A stretch of 64,000 bases of DNA from Anopheles merus (GCF_017562075.2 NC_054081.1:18068549-18132548), one strand, 5' to 3'; positions 42,920 through 57,200 are shown, numbered from the stretch's first letter. A program made the numbers and translations. Notes: a model not told the origin generated them from the sequence alone.

Positions 42920-45900
42920 CAGTTAATCTAATGTTCTACAGTAGATAAAAGTTGAGAAATTAAATTAGTTCAATTAAATCCCAAGTACATTCAACTGAAT
43001 TTATGATCAATCATCTTGCCTATCAACATGGCGAGATTAAAATAAAAACTGCTTTTTGTTCAAGTTTATTCATTTAAATTTAACATATCTATGTAATTAC
43101 CAACAAAATTAGCACTCGTTACAAATGATAATAATCCTTTTTTGTAGAACAAGCAACAAGCTTATAATGCACCAGAAATTACTTGCTAAAACAAAAAAAC
43201 AAACATCGTATGATACGGGACAAAAAAACGAGGGTCGCCTACCTTACGTCAATATGAGAATTCATAACCCTCAATAACAACGACATCGACGATAGCCACC
43301 GGGTTCGGAGATTTTATCGTCCTCTCGAACCCAATCATTTCCATCGGATGTTGCACTTCCCGTGGCCCATCCACATCTACTCTCTCCCACACCCTATGAT
43401 TGATGGGTTTCAGTTTATTGGGATTTGCACGGTGACAACAGACAGTGGCGGAGATCGTTTGAAAATACGTGACATTGCTAAAACTCATATGGCAACAGAA
43501 ACGAAAACAAAAATAAAAACGATTTTTTACACATCCTGAATTGAATTTTGTGAGACCATCAGCACGGACACAAATATACTGACACTTCAGAGTAGTAAGC
43601 AGGGAGGTTAGATAGAGGAGTAATTGGTAAAAATATGCAGCTTCAAGAGCAAGAAAACGAAGCATGCTGCAATAAAAAAGGGTTTTCCACGGAGGGTGAA
43701 GGTCTATTCCAATATAAACCAATTTGCGTGCAACAGGCAAACGAGAGGGCGAGGAAAAATTAGCACAACCGCAACAATTGGCTTAATTTTTAATAGTGGC
43801 TCCTCGTCCCTTCTACATCTCCCTTTCCTACCATTCCTAACCCCTCTCTTTCACGGTACTATAAATGGGTAATGGGGGACAGAGCACCAGGGCGTTATTA
43901 CACCGGAGGGATGGTTCAGCACCCGTAACCGCGCATAAAAGATCGTAATAAAAGCGAGGACGCGGTTCGGGGGAAAGACACATCAAGAACAGTTTTGCCA
44001 CCGTGCCGCCATTGCAACCGAATCGTTCAAATTCAATCAACGTTTGCAATGTCGTTGACTCGTGCGCAAGGTTGTAAAATTGATGCTTTAATTTACCGAT
44101 TGGGTGGAGGGGACCTGCCCCTGCCTAGCTAGCTGAGTACATATGTGTGTCAACAGATTTGCGCTATCGGAAGGAGGGCTGAGTGCCTGAGCCCTCACTC
44201 TCACCGGCCATCCATTTTGGAGCACTGTCATTGTTGTCGCAGGAAAAACGGGAATGAGAGAAATTATTTTCCAATTTCAGCTGGAATCAACCATCCGCTT
44301 GCAGGTCGTGATGCCCAACCGCTGGATAATACGGAAACATACAAAAAAAACCGCACACACACACAAACGCACACGAGAGCGCGGTTCAATTCTGGTCATT
44401 ACTGGCTAAAGACTTGTCATTACCACACTATCGTGCGTGCGTCTAATGTATAATTAAAGTAGTAAAGCTTCCAAAGTGAACGTGCCCGGCGAAGATGTCG
44501 CCGAAGTGTTGGTGCGCAATCCGCTGCATGAACGAGGTCTAACAAGGGCGGGTGCCGTGAGTCCCGCGAAAGCAGTGGAATTGATTGGTACGCATGGTTA
44601 GTTTGTTTTGTTTTGTTTTGTCCTTTTTTATAACGATCTTGTTTTTGTGTGTTTTTGTATTCAAGATTAGTTCGCTCCCGTTCACCCACGGTCGGCATCG
44701 GCGTAGTCGCGTCTCGTTCTCGGACGCAGCACACACCTGTACCCAGCTTCCGAAACTCATAAACCCCGTGTAAGCTAGTTTCGCTGGCGAAGGGAAATCC
44801 GCGCTTTGCGTGTCATCTATCATTTAGACCATTCATCTCTTTCTCTCCCTTTCTCTCTCTCTCTCTCTCTCTCTTTCTTTCTTTCACTCACTCCTTTATA
44901 CACTCTCGCGTACTGCGTGCTACCTCCACATTATTCAAGATTTATCATGTACTTTAGACGTGTATAATGTCCATTTCGTAGGATAACATCGTCTCCCTGC
45001 CATTTTGTCCGGACATGATGCCAAAGAAACAATGCGTTAATAAAGCGTTATTGATGCGCGAGGAAGGGCAAGTGTGAAGCAGTAACAAGGTCTCGATTGG
45101 CTGGTTGTGGGGATCGTATGTGGTAGGTGTCTGGTGCACGGTGGAGCGGCAGGGAGGAGGGTGTGATTATTTCGCATGTTATGTAATATAGCACGAATTT
45201 CCCACCGGTCGTACACAGCACACGACACGTTCAAACGATGACGCTCCGGAACAGTGTTTAGTAGCTCACCCTATTTCACCCTCTTCAAACCCTGTCGCTC
45301 ACCATTCCCCAATTTCCGTCGCACTCCCGCTGGGAAGGGCTGGAAACGGGATTGACAAGAGGAAAAAAAACCGTTCCTCCTCGTCTCCTTACGGCTCATC
45401 GAAGACGGGCTCTCATCGCAGCAGAATCTAACACTCTCGCTCTCTCGTAACATACTTTTTTCCTCGTACGTTAGTGCGTGCCATCTAATACGACTGAGAG
45501 GAGTAACGCGAGAGTGAGAGAAGATTGTTCACCGTATACGATCTGCAGACTAAAGCGTGTCGTGATAAGCGCCTCCTCCCTTTACGGCTGTATTGGTCCG
45601 CCTGACTACATCGCGACTACATCTCTCATTAACGGGCTGCTAGAGAAAATTTCGCTCCAAAACACGCTTCTTCGGCTCCTGTTTGGTGTGTGTGTATACG
45701 TGTGCCACATGTGGATCACCTTTGCACACTGATGAGCGCTCACGTCATACACTCGCACGCCCGTCCGCGTTCTGTCACACGAGTACACGTTCGGAGAGCG
45801 AGAGACTACAGGCAGGACACCTCTGTATGTGTGCGTGGCTACATTCACTTTTGATGAAAATAAATGAAAACCACCAACTGAGCGCCCCGTGCACTCGGTA

Positions 45901-48900
45901 ACGTGGGTCCGGATCGAAGCGCTGCGAAATTTGCACAGTCGAAAGCACAAGGCGCACCAGAGGTTCGACAGGTCCAGTGTGTGTGTCTACAGCCCGGTGG
46001 TTACCAGCGCAGCAAAGGGTGCAGTGTGTGTGCGTGCGTGCGTGCAAGCGTGGGTGTTTGCAGTGTTTTTTGTGTTAGCTTTGTCCATCTAATCACTTGC
46101 CGAGCCTGCAAAAGCGGGCAGACTCGCAAGAACGTGCAAACCTCTCGGGGCTGGCCAGGTCAGAGAGCCAGCAAATACCATTAAAAACGAATAATAAAAT
46201 TGGTAGAGTGAAGCGGCGCATCCGGTAACTGCAGGTGTGCCTCCGCCCAAAATCCCTGCCGTACCCACAATACCCGGTCGTCCCATCCGTTCAGACGGGA
46301 TGGGCAGGCTCTAGCTGTAAAAAAGAATTGCTCGTGATCCCGGTCATCCACTAGTGCATGTCCCCCCCGGACCCCTGAATGTTTGCTATTATGTTTTGTA
46401 CCGTTGTTCGCTGCCTCACTGGTTCCGTTGTCGCGTCTGCACTTGGACAATTCAACCAAACTCAACCGCCTCTATCTATCAACGCAAAAACGCATCTCAA
46501 ACGGGCACGGCGTGGCAGCAACTCCTAAACGACTCACCCGGGCGTAAGTATCCGCGTGGGCGGTGCTGCAGAAGGCACAGCATCTGCTATGCACTGTAGC
46601 CTTTCACCAAAACTCCATAGAAGAGCATATATGTGTTTGTGAATGTGTACAAGCGTGTGTGGGGGGCTGATGCAGACTTTGGAACAACCTTTCTCATGTC
46701 ATTTTAAGCTGTAAGGTCTGATCACGAGGCATTCTGAGCGCAGGATCTACCGTGCAATACGATTTGTTTGATGTACTAAAGGAAGAAAACATACACACGT
46801 AGACAGTTGAGATATTCCCCCTCCTTGTAAAACAAAACAAAAAAGACACGCAGACATTCAACGGTGTATTACCTGGAGAGAAAATGTATCTTAAAATGAT
46901 AACGCCACCAAATCTGGCGTTGCTGATGTTTCTCAGCAGCTTGTATCCCTCCACTGCTCTTTGTGTACATTATTCCTCACCAATTTTTTTTAAAAAATAC
47001 AGTATTAAAAAGAGAGATGAAAAAAAGGAGAGAGCGAAAATGAGCAAGAGCGATAAAAGAGAAAGAGAGAAAGAGAATAGGCCAGTCTAATTTCTCTCTT
47101 CTTTTCTTGCTATCATAATCATGTTCCAGAGTAGAGCTTAAGGTGTGCACCTAATGAGAATGATTTATCTGTCACATCTTCATGGGGCTCTCTTTTATGT
47201 CAAACACAAACTCAAAGTTCTAACATATTTCAGATTAGGAACCGAAATGTTTTAAGACAAGTCCGTGTCGATGTCATTAAAACTTAATAGATAAATTATC
47301 CATCCATCCAATGATCTTAATAGATCCATTTTCCAGTAGACGCGGTACTGAGAGTTTCTGGTGTAACGGCTTACTGCACTGCAAGTCACGGACCAGCAGT
47401 GTCCTGAGTTTTGCTGGTGGGCGCCATTAGTAATAGGCACAAACAATAAAACAACCTATCTGCCACCCACCCCCTCTCCCTCCACGCTATGTTTTCATTG
47501 TTTACCACCAAACAGCATGAGCACTCACGAGCATTGCCGTTCTGGGTGAGCGACTGGCGAACACACTTGCAGACAGTATAAAGCAAGAGCATAATCGTTA
47601 GCGTGAGATAGGGTTTTATCGGGTAATAACTGATACCACTCTTCTAGGAGCGCTTTGCGTTACATCAACAGTGTACTATAAAGATATACTGATTAATGCT
47701 ACTGTAAGAGAGAACCTTTATTCTAGCCTTGGTCTAGAAGATGTAGAGTAATGAAGTAATGATTAGCCAAAAAGGGTCGTTTATTATGATATGGCCAACA
47801 CGGATGCCTCAGACCCACCTGTTCGACATCTGAAGGAGTTTCAGATGCTTAGAAACCATTATTAATATAGAATCGATGTACAATATGAATCGTAGGTCAC
47901 AATCTCACTATTGAAGCCGTAAACGTTACCTCTTTTATTTTACCAAAAATTTGAGACCAAGCCAACGAATTACTCCTGTTCAATCATTTTAATTAAGAAT
48001 CTATAAGTTAGTAAACGGTTATGGCTTAGTTTTACTAAGGTTAAGTAGAACTGAATAATAGATCCAGAAGTGGGCTAAGCTACTAGAACAACTTCAGAAG
48101 TAGCGATTTAAATAACCTTTCTTTCTTTCGTGAATCCTTGCAGGTGAGTGAACGCTACCAAATTGTGTTAAGCAGTAAGATAAGGAGACACCGGTTACAC
48201 ACTCGCCAAATGCGTAAACCATCATTCGATTGCAAATGAAGACAAATGGAAAATAGAATCAAATTAACAAAAAGCAACAAACCTGCAAAAACCAACAAGC
48301 ATAACCGAAAAACACCATTATAAAACATTAAACCGTAACGTTTCAATTTGATGAGCATTATTAATATCTACAGAGTCGTGGCCCCGGCAGCACCAAACTG
48401 ACAAAACTGATAACGGAAAAGCAAATAAATTTACTAGAAAATAAACGACATCCAAATAATCGTATACACCTAATCTAAAAAATCAAACAGATAAATGGCA
48501 TGAAGAGCTAATGTAATTTATCGAACCAAAAGCAAAAAAAAAACCAAAAACAACAAACAAAAGCAAAATCTTAATTACAAGGGAAAATAAAGCAAATAAT
48601 AAGACGCTCGTAAAGCAAATAATTATTTCAGGAAATTAGGCACTAGAGCAACACAGTGGCTAAAACATGGGCGCTTAATATATATATTTATGTATATATA
48701 TAAATACAAAAATACCTAGAAATACATCCAGTGGAAATATCGGAGGCAGCGTGTTACACCGAGGCCAAGGGTAGCATCGCGGAAGGAGGAGACCCGCCTC
48801 AAATCGTACCGCAACAAAACTTTAAGCAGAAAAGCAATAATCCTAACAAATAGCAACCAGTATAGGTTTATTAATTGACTAACCTATTGTCGTGTTGCAA

Positions 48901-49850
48901 AAACCTTTGAAGTAAACGTATACTCCTACCACCACTCCCTCTTGTAATACCATTCCTCATCGTGGTGACGGTGAGCATTTTTCACATTGGATCGTGTTTG
49001 CAAACAGTCCAGTTCAAAGATATTATCACGACGATACTAAGAAGAGTGAGAAATATTGAGTGTGTGTAAAAGAGAAAGAGAGACAATGAGAGGCAAAGGG
49101 AGAGAAAGATAGAGAGAGAGAGAAAAAGTGACCGTTGATTTATCGACTACCTGTCAATCCGGTAGCGAGTAGTACGATATTCAGTAGTGTTGCTGTTTAG
49201 TGTACCGTCTACCTACTAAGGCTCTGAATGTGCCGTACGTTTGGGTTTGTGTGTTTATAAAGTGCGATCGGTAGCTGCTTTGGAACAATGAGCGGTGAGC
49301 AAGTGTGACGCTTGCAACGCAATAATCGCAACCCGAACTAACCTCATCAAACGATTGTAAAACCGATGGCGACCGCTTCCAACGCATGTACTGCTTCGTG
49401 CCAATGCGTAGGAGCTGGTGGTCTGTGTGCGCGTCCAAGCGATCGCAGTTAGTGTCCATGCGGTGCGCGGGTTCGTGTATTCGATCGCGTCCGGTGCCGT
49501 GTGCGCGATGAGGATTGCAGCAGCTGGACAAGCGGCTAGCAAGTGTGCGCAGTGCGGTGGCAGGTAGTGCCTAGAACGATCGATCGCATTGCCGATCGAT
49601 ACTACTAGCACACGCGACGCACACAAAATACGATCAAGGAACGACGCGAAGTTCGGTGGTTTGTGCGTGAGTGAGTGTGTGTGTATGTTCAAGATAGTCA
49701 CTCTTTCACTCTAGGTCGCAATCAAAACTCCACTCATTCAGCTCACTATTCGACTGCGCGATAGACAACCACGAGAGGGCGACAGAGCCCAAATATATAC
49801 ACCAAGCAAACATTCTCAGCAACCAACCAGTACCTAGACATATAGAAATA
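42920..49850. other. Long intergenic region upstream of the putative secreted-protein gene
   Basis: No domain-bearing frame was found. The part 44100-46600 is less AT-rich and may hold non-coding first exons. A donor-like GGGC|GTAAGT lies at 46543 and an acceptor-like ATCTACAG at about 48372. Short CT runs lie at 44840-44885. The part 46600-49200 is A-rich and UTR-like. A 49-codon open frame at 46379-46528 is noted separately. Confidence 0.35.
46379..46528 (+). other. Short open frame with hydrophobic N-terminus (49 codons), doubtful
   Basis: It starts MFAIMFCTVVRCLTGSVVAS and ends in a basic tract KRARRG before the stop. The layout is loosely that of a small secreted peptide precursor. There is no Kozak strength, homology or splice support, so chance is the default explanation. 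Confidence 0.12.
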
Positions 49851-49851
49851 G

Positions 49852-49856
<5 letters not shown>

Positions 49857-49912
<56 letters not shown>
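49857..49912 (+). repeat. GT/GA microsatellite upstream of the exon at 50263
   Basis: A GTGTGTGTGT run passes into about 45 bases of GA repeat. It lies 350-400 bases before the coding start, possibly within the leader or promoter. Confidence 0.85.
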
Positions 49913-50262
49913 TATGTAATGTGAAAAAGGGAAAATAAAACAAACAGTTTATCTCCACACTTGAGTGAAAGCCTTTCTGACGTATATGTACGTGTATGTG
50001 TACGTGTGAATGTATGTGCAGTTTCGTTTGCATTCAAAGTGTCGTGGTAAATTGCACTTCGGATCCTAACCCCTGCACACATCCGTTGAGTCTAGTGTGC
50101 GCATACACACCTGTAAACAGTGACGGATTCCGACCCCAACGAGGTGCTGTGTTTCAACGTGCGAACTATACGTGCTGTAGGGCGTGAGTAGAAGTGTGGG
50201 GTTCGGTGATCGTTCCATCATCTGACACGGGAAGCAACACACCCAGAGAGTGTCGTGGTAAA

Positions 50263-50452
50263 ATGTCGCTTGAAGATTCGTGGTTTCACCGGTACCTGCC
50301 GCTTAGTCGGTGCGCGTCAACAACCGGACGGAGGAACATTTCTCGGTGGCCGTCGTCATCGTCGTGGTTACTGCTGGTCACACTAATCCTGATCAGCGCC
50401 CCTGGAAGACTACAGTCATCAGCAGCAGACGATCGGGGACTTCACAAACGAG
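50263..50452 (+). CDS. First coding exon of a putative secreted or membrane protein (partial)
   Basis: The ATG at 50263 has a favourable AAAATG context. It opens a frame of 63 codons plus one base that ends at a strong donor, CGAG|GTAAGT (50453). Residues 1-33 are polar. A hydrophobic run follows (SWLLLVTLILISAPG, about 34-48), then ADDRGLHKR. The segment could be an uncleaved type II anchor or a signal peptide with a long n-region; a cleavage near LQSSA is plausible. Without the splice the frame would stop at TGA two codons later, which supports a real intron. No following exon was recognised up to 64000, so the gene probably continues outside the window. Family unknown. Confidence 0.55.
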
Positions 50453-50501
50453 GTAAGTGACAGGTTGATGTAGATCTTTGTGCTTGTTAGTTGTTATAGC
50501 G

Positions 50502-50863
50502 CAGTGATTCCCAAAGTGGCCCTTACCGTACACCAAGAGCTGCTAAGCAGTGGGCAAAAAGAATGAAAACACTATACAAATAGAGCTAAATTCCGGTATG
50601 AATATCAGTTTAATGAAGGGTATAGGTTCATGATAAGTGCGCGGACCAATATGAGTTCACAATCAGTTTCACGACCAGTATGAGTTCAGGTTCAGTTTTA
50701 CCACCGTTATAGATTCGTGACTGATACCAAGATTGGGAGTTTGGCTAATCTTTTCCCAATCCATCATTTTAGAGAGCTAATAAACCAGAACGCAACTTAA
50801 GGGGCTATAGCTTCAATTAGAAGAGAAAAGTGGGAGCTGGTTGAAAACGTTTGGGAACCACTG
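50502..50863. mobile_element. hAT-type MITE, 362 bp, in the first intron
   Basis: The left end is CAGTGATTCCCAAAGTGG. The right end, reverse-complemented, is CAGTGGTTCCCAAACG. The flanks TTATAGCG (50494-50501) and CTATAGAG (50864-50871) agree at 6 of 8. The interior has repeated AGTTCA/CAGTTT phrases. No coding. Confidence 0.72.
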
Positions 50864-50915
50864 CTATAGAGCAATGTCTGGTCTTTACAGCGGCCCGGTA
50901 CATATATCATTACAC

Positions 50916-51232
50916 CAGTGGCGATTTTAACGGTAAGCAAAGTAAGCAATTGCGTGGGGTCGCGTCGATGAGAGGCCCCGTGGATCTTTAGTCCAGCATC
51001 TATAACAGTTGATAGAATATGCCACTGTATTAGCAAGGAGGGCCCCGTGGACGATGGATGTTGGGGCCCCCTGCTAGTCGAACCCTGAGCACCCCCCCTC
51101 CGGCAGTGACGAAATTTAAGTTGAAATGTTACATTTTCCAAGACGGATAACGGGTACCACCCGGTAATCATGTACAGAGGGCCTCAACAATTCTTACTGC
51201 TTAGGGTCCCCGACACTGTAAATCCGCCACTG
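50916..51232. mobile_element. hAT-type MITE, 317 bp, with perfect target duplication
   Basis: The left end is CAGTGGCGATTTTAACGG. The right end, reverse-complemented, is CAGTGGCGGATTTACAGTGT. A perfect 8-bp duplication, CATTACAC, flanks it (50908-50915 and 51233-51240). Relatives are at 1723-1925 and 40467-40579. The perfect duplication suggests the youngest DNA-transposon insertion in the window. Confidence 0.88.
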
Positions 51233-54200
51233 CATTACACTATCTGATCATCCCTATATATAACTGTTTCCAAGCCATTTCGTTTAAGTATACAATACGC
51301 AACTGACGGGTTCTGGTATAACACTAACATAGTGGACATTAGCATTATTGATCCGCAAGGTTTTTTAGTTAAATAGATTCGCTCAAAAAGCCTTTGCCTA
51401 ATAAGCCAATAAGATATTTGCTAGGGCTTCATCTAGATCAAGTTCTTTAATTAGTTTTTCACTAAATTTGATACAGTTTAAACACTTTTTGGGAATATTG
51501 GAACCTATCTTTAGTTGTCTAACACTTGCGGTCGAATCAAGAACTTACGTTGAACCAATTTGCATTCACGTTTCAGCTTCCCTCATGGCACTCACCACCG
51601 ACAATGTTGCTGGTACGCATTGCAGCCCGATGCTGAATTTCAAGTACCACGGAAACCGATATAACAATCATCTCGAACTGCATAATTTAACGAACTATTC
51701 TTAGATAAAAGCATCATTTTTACCTCGTCCTACAGACAAACTACAATTCCAACCTCATTTAAATTCTCCTTCATGTAATCATACAAATCGTGTTCCACCC
51801 CTGTTGCATCGGAGTTCGGTGGATACTTTGGAAATATGATTTACTGTTTTCCAAATCCCCTGAATTTGTGGTGAAATATAATATTTTGCATCCCTCTGTT
51901 TGCTGAAATGCTTTATCCCGACTCCCGAATCAGGGATGTTGTGTTAAAGGGCAAAGGCTTTCGTTGGTAGACCGGCGAATTATCTCTCATATTACTGAGT
52001 GCAATTCCTCGCTAGTGCAGTACACACTAAATCGGTTTGGAAAACTTTTCTTGTAGCACAGGCAGTTGGAGCCTAGCTCAGCTTGGCAATGGAATTGCTG
52101 CTGCTTGAAAGGATTCACAGACTTGAGACATTGAGTTGAGTCTATTTTAACTGGTTCGAATTGTTGATGCTCAGCCAACGTTGCAAATTAATCTACCGAC
52201 GCACCTTGAAACGTGCTTTGTTTCCTGAGGTAAAGCGTTGCCGGAGTTGGGTATGAAGGAGTAATGTAACTGGAAACATTTCAATAGGATGGTGGTGGCT
52301 TTATCATTCCAGCAATCCTAGATCGTAACTAAGCCTGGCAAGCAATCACGTCCCCTGTGCGGAGGCACACTAACCAGTGAACATACAAAACAAAAACCGG
52401 TTGAACCTTTTTAACCCTAATCCATAAAACGAACCGGTGCGTCTCTGAGAGCGTCAGCAATCGAAAAATGTGATGAAAAATGGGTAACATCCCATCCGTA
52501 TGGGCCGCCCCACTTTGAGTCTTTTTTGCATTTCCGGCCTACTGTTAATGTGATCTCATCCTAAAACTTTTACCGTGCCTCCTACCACAAGGTTGTATTT
52601 GGGACTCCATTAGCAGCGTTAGGGGAGTTTTTTGTTGTCCCGTTTTATTTTTATATGCCAACATAAATAACAAACCAAAACGGATAGATCAGGGGTCAGT
52701 AGCGTTGGTTCGTAATGTAAGATTGGTTGTCGGCCCGCCTCGCAATAAACGCCGAATGTGCTGCGTAACACGCGATGTCATAGTGGCCCAAAATAAAAAA
52801 AGCGAATCGCGAAAATTGAACAAAACATGCTTTCCCAGCGCGAGCGTATTTCAACTTCAACAAACTTGTTTTTTAAATGGTACGTTTTAAAATTGGCTTC
52901 TTCAAGGGAAGTTGATTGGAAAACGTAAAATCCCTGTCCATCGAATAGCCGTCCGCATGTTTTTCGTGCGTGTGCTCCAACCAGCGGGCGTGAATATCGA
53001 CAAGCACCGCTCCAGGGTTCTGACACTCATCACTCAACAGCAACCGTTCATACGAAACATTTTCCCTCTCTTGAGTCGAACGCTCTCGCTGCCCTCTTTC
53101 GCTTTCCATTATTCAGAGCACGCGGTCTGATATTGGCAAGGTGAGATTGATTTGGCACAAAATTCCGGTACTCCGGTGAGCGACCAATACGGCGCCGTGC
53201 ACGTGGAATAATGGGTGATGACTCTCGTCTCATTTACATCGGCTCGAGAAATTTTTGGCCAGATCCAAACATACCAACGAACTCTCTCATGTACACACAC
53301 TTGACAAGAGCAAATCGAGGCGCGTGCGCATGTAAAGAAGATGGGATTTTTCACAGTGACTGACACAACTGTCCAGCGTGTTAACTGGGAGATGTATCCG
53401 CTTTTCTTCCTGGCACAGGTTACATGACGATGATTTTAGTTGTATGCTTTTCGCAGATTTTCATCTTGGCAGGTGTTTGGGAGCATCAATTTGTTAAAAT
53501 TGTTTGCTAAATTGTTTGCTCTTCACGAAAAAAAAAAATCGAGTTTTCCATCGCCTCTCGCACTCCTCATAATTTAAAGCGGAGTATGCGTAAGAGAGGG
53601 AGAGAGAGAAAGATATAGAGAATGCTAGAGAGAAAGAAATAGAAAAAGAGAAGAGCGAGAGAAAGTTAATGTAATTTCTCGTGCTAAATATATCACTCAC
53701 ACAACCAAACACAAATGGAGTGTCACGAGCGACTAACCTGCCCGTGTTAGTAGGTCAGTGAGATGAACGCACAGCCAGCCAGCCAGGCAACCAGCCAGCC
53801 AGCTCAGTCGCGTTTTGACCGACTGGCCCCGGAAATAACCTTTCCCTCTCATTGAATCACTCTTCTCTCTCTCTTTCTGTTTCTGTTTCGCTTAAAAGAC
53901 ACGCACCTAGCACACTGTCTCCCAACCAACCGTACCGTGACCTTTCTGGCACGTTTCGGGTTTGCCCTTCTTTTAAGACACACGAACTCCGACGAGAGCT
54001 GCAGCAGGATGAATCTGAGGGTTACTAATGATAATTATGTTTTTTTTCTTCATATTATCATACATATTTTTATTTTGTTGTATACAAGCCCTCCTCCACA
54101 CCATTTTAGGATGGATTTGGTGACTTCCTTTTACTATTGTTATCGTACCCAGGGATTCCAGTTGTTGCCATTTGCTCTCAAGTACGTGTATTTTTTATCG

Positions 54201-57200
54201 TGTCTAGTCGTAGGACAAAAAAGAAACATTAAGATCAGACGTTGTACACATGTTATTTAATTTGTTTGTTTAAATAAACGCTTCATTCTAAATCCATGCG
54301 GATTATCTTACCTCTCTCTTTTACACATAATTTGTTTATCTCTTGCTTTCTGTAGGTATTTATCTCTCGCTTTTGCATTTATATCCATCTCTCTCTCTAT
54401 CATACCCACACATACGGTGATAAGGTTCGTCGTTATCCTTATACACGCACGAACACGTGCACGTTCCCGAACACATACGCAAACACGTCATATACCAGCT
54501 CCTTGGAATTAAATACCTCTCCACGGGGTTCCATCACTGCGAACTCAAGCATCCTACCAACACCGCCATCATCAAACTGTTAGGCAACATCTCGTTTCAG
54601 CTTAATGATTTGTGTGCCGAAAATTCGTCATAAAACGTGTACCTACCACACTTGTGTGTTTAGTATGTGCATATTATCAATGGGTATACATGCTTTATAT
54701 GGCGATGTGCATGTGCCTATCGTTTGTTTCTATTTGTGTTCATTTGATCTTAATATTGTTCTTGTATGGAAGAAGTTTTAGGCTAAGAACACCGCACGCG
54801 CTGCAGCCAGAGAAGGAAAACGGTGTGTAAAGAAAGCCAAATAAGGCAACGCTAGTTAATGGGTGGGTGCGCCTGGTCGCTTGTAGCCAGAAATGGTGGT
54901 GTACTCACACATACACACATACACACGATCCGGCACTAGTCACTGAGAAATGAGATTGAAACCATGATGCTAAAGGTTTTTTTTTCTTTGCTGCTAGATA
55001 CATCTCAGAACGAAATAATGAAAAAAAAACAAAACTACAACAGCACTACTTTCCCTTAAACCCAACCCAAAATGTTGAAGGGTACAGAGTAAACCCGCAG
55101 CAAAAGCCACCAAACAATTTGCTAACGTTTGGCGGTATGACGAGCATGAAAGGAGCAGACTGACAGAGGGAGTGAGCGTGATGGAGAAAGTAGTAACGGT
55201 GGAAAATATCACGAAACCATTTACATGTGCCTGCTCCTTCCTGCCGTCTCCTGCAACTGTTGCCATGACGCTAGTGCACGGTGGTCCTGAGACATACATT
55301 GGGCTGCACATTGAAATGAATGTTTAAAAATCGGAAAGCGGAGACCATGTTTACACATTATGTTTAAATATACACTGATTTTAATTGTAAATTCGTTTTA
55401 CTGGTGAATTTTTTTAAACACTTTTATACTGTCATTTTGATACTACAAAATCAAACATTTTTCAATTAATTCTGGAATTTTGCTATATTTGTTTGAAGTA
55501 TAAATATTGCTTCTTTTTTATAAATACCAAACACGTTTTACAATTTTACTACAAACTTTCTACGTCCACCCATCAGCCTTAGCGTGAACCACTGTGCCAC
55601 TGTGGAGCACCCGGGTCTGGGTGGGCGGCATTAATGTGACGGCAAGCCACAAATACGCCTGAAAGTTTGTGTGCTGTTTGTGCTCGAGGTTTGTGGAACC
55701 TGTTCTGGGAACTTTTACTGAAAAATGCAGAAAATGTTAATTTTTTTCGTTGTGCGCTCGATCGAGTTGCCCAAAAAAAAAATCTAGAAAAGTGAACTAT
55801 AAAAAAGGAAAATAAAACCAGCACAGCATAACCATACCACCGACATGGAAACGGTGTTTTGTGCAATGCGTTTGGTTGATATTATGCAAATATTGATAAA
55901 GTTGCAGCAATTTTTCACTACTCTGCATTCTGCAGCAATGGAGTTTTTTGTTTTGTTTTTCTTCCTCTGCTAGTCGCTTAAATTCTTTCTGTTTTCTGTA
56001 TTCTTTTTTAAATTATTATCAGTTTTAAAATATTCACTGGTTTTACGTGTGGTTCTTTTTGCTACTTTTTTGCAAATCTTTTTCCCGTTCTATTTTATAT
56101 GGCTAGCTGTATAGCGTATAGATACATTGAGATCATTTTGTGTAATTTATTTTATGTTTGTTCCTTCTTCGTTCGTTTACACATCTGTTTTATTTATTTT
56201 ATTTTCTCCTATCTCTCTACCCTACCTGTGTTTAGGTTGATTATATCTCTTTTTTCTCTTTTATTCTATCTTCCAAACCGTTTTCTACGAGTTTCAGTTC
56301 ACTTTAAGCTTATCTCTCTTAATTTGCATTACGTGTCGCTTAAATACTCTTAAGCCTGAATATTTAAACTTACTTTTCAGCACCCCAATCCAGTTAATAC
56401 GTTTCATTGAACGTCATAAATATCGTAACCTTCTGAGCCCGGTGCTGTAACGGAGAGCAGGTCTGTGCATTAAAGATTGTTCGCAGACGATAAACTTTCC
56501 AGGGTTACCCCCCAATACCTTTTGCCCTTTACTCCGAATTGGGGCCCTTGTGTGGCCGTGTATCGCAACCGAGCAGGTACGGCAAAAATATGTATATTTA
56601 AAGAAATAATAATTCTTGATGAGCATTTCAGCCAACCGAAAAGTCTAATGTGGTTCTTTCGCACCCTCCAATTCTTGCACATCATATTCCATGCCTCGCC
56701 CCAGGGCACATTGCTGGAGGGCGATTTTATTTTTCACACCCGTTACAGCCCACCTTTAACGAACCAGTCTCCCTCCCATCGAACCCCTCTCCCCATCAAT
56801 TATCCACACTTGAGCATCCGTTTTGAGCATCCACAGCTTTGAGCATCAGCTAAATTTTCCAATTTTGCGTTTTCCAATCTTTCCACGTGTGTGCAGTTCG
56901 CTAGAAAATTGGGTTTTTGGTTAAGAGCACTCTCGCGGGGCCCATATGGTGATCTCAAAACGGTACTCCATCAAAACATCGTCAACGTCGTTTGCCTTGT
57001 TAAACGATTCCAAATACGATCAAAACCTTCCGGTGGTGGTGCTATCCGTCCGTCTGCCCACCCTCTGTGCACGTTCTGTCGCCTCTACGTCTACTTCCCC
57101 CACCCACCCCTTCTCTCTTTCTCTCTCCCTCTCCCTCTCTTTCTCGCTCTCTCTCTCTCTCTTCTTTCGTGCGCTTCTCTTTTCCTGTTTTTCACTGTGG

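Noticed and set aside
43249..43740. Minus-strand open frame of 163 codons
   Set aside because: Aromatic- and Cys-rich but without family similarity; AT-rich DNA with no start or splice support.
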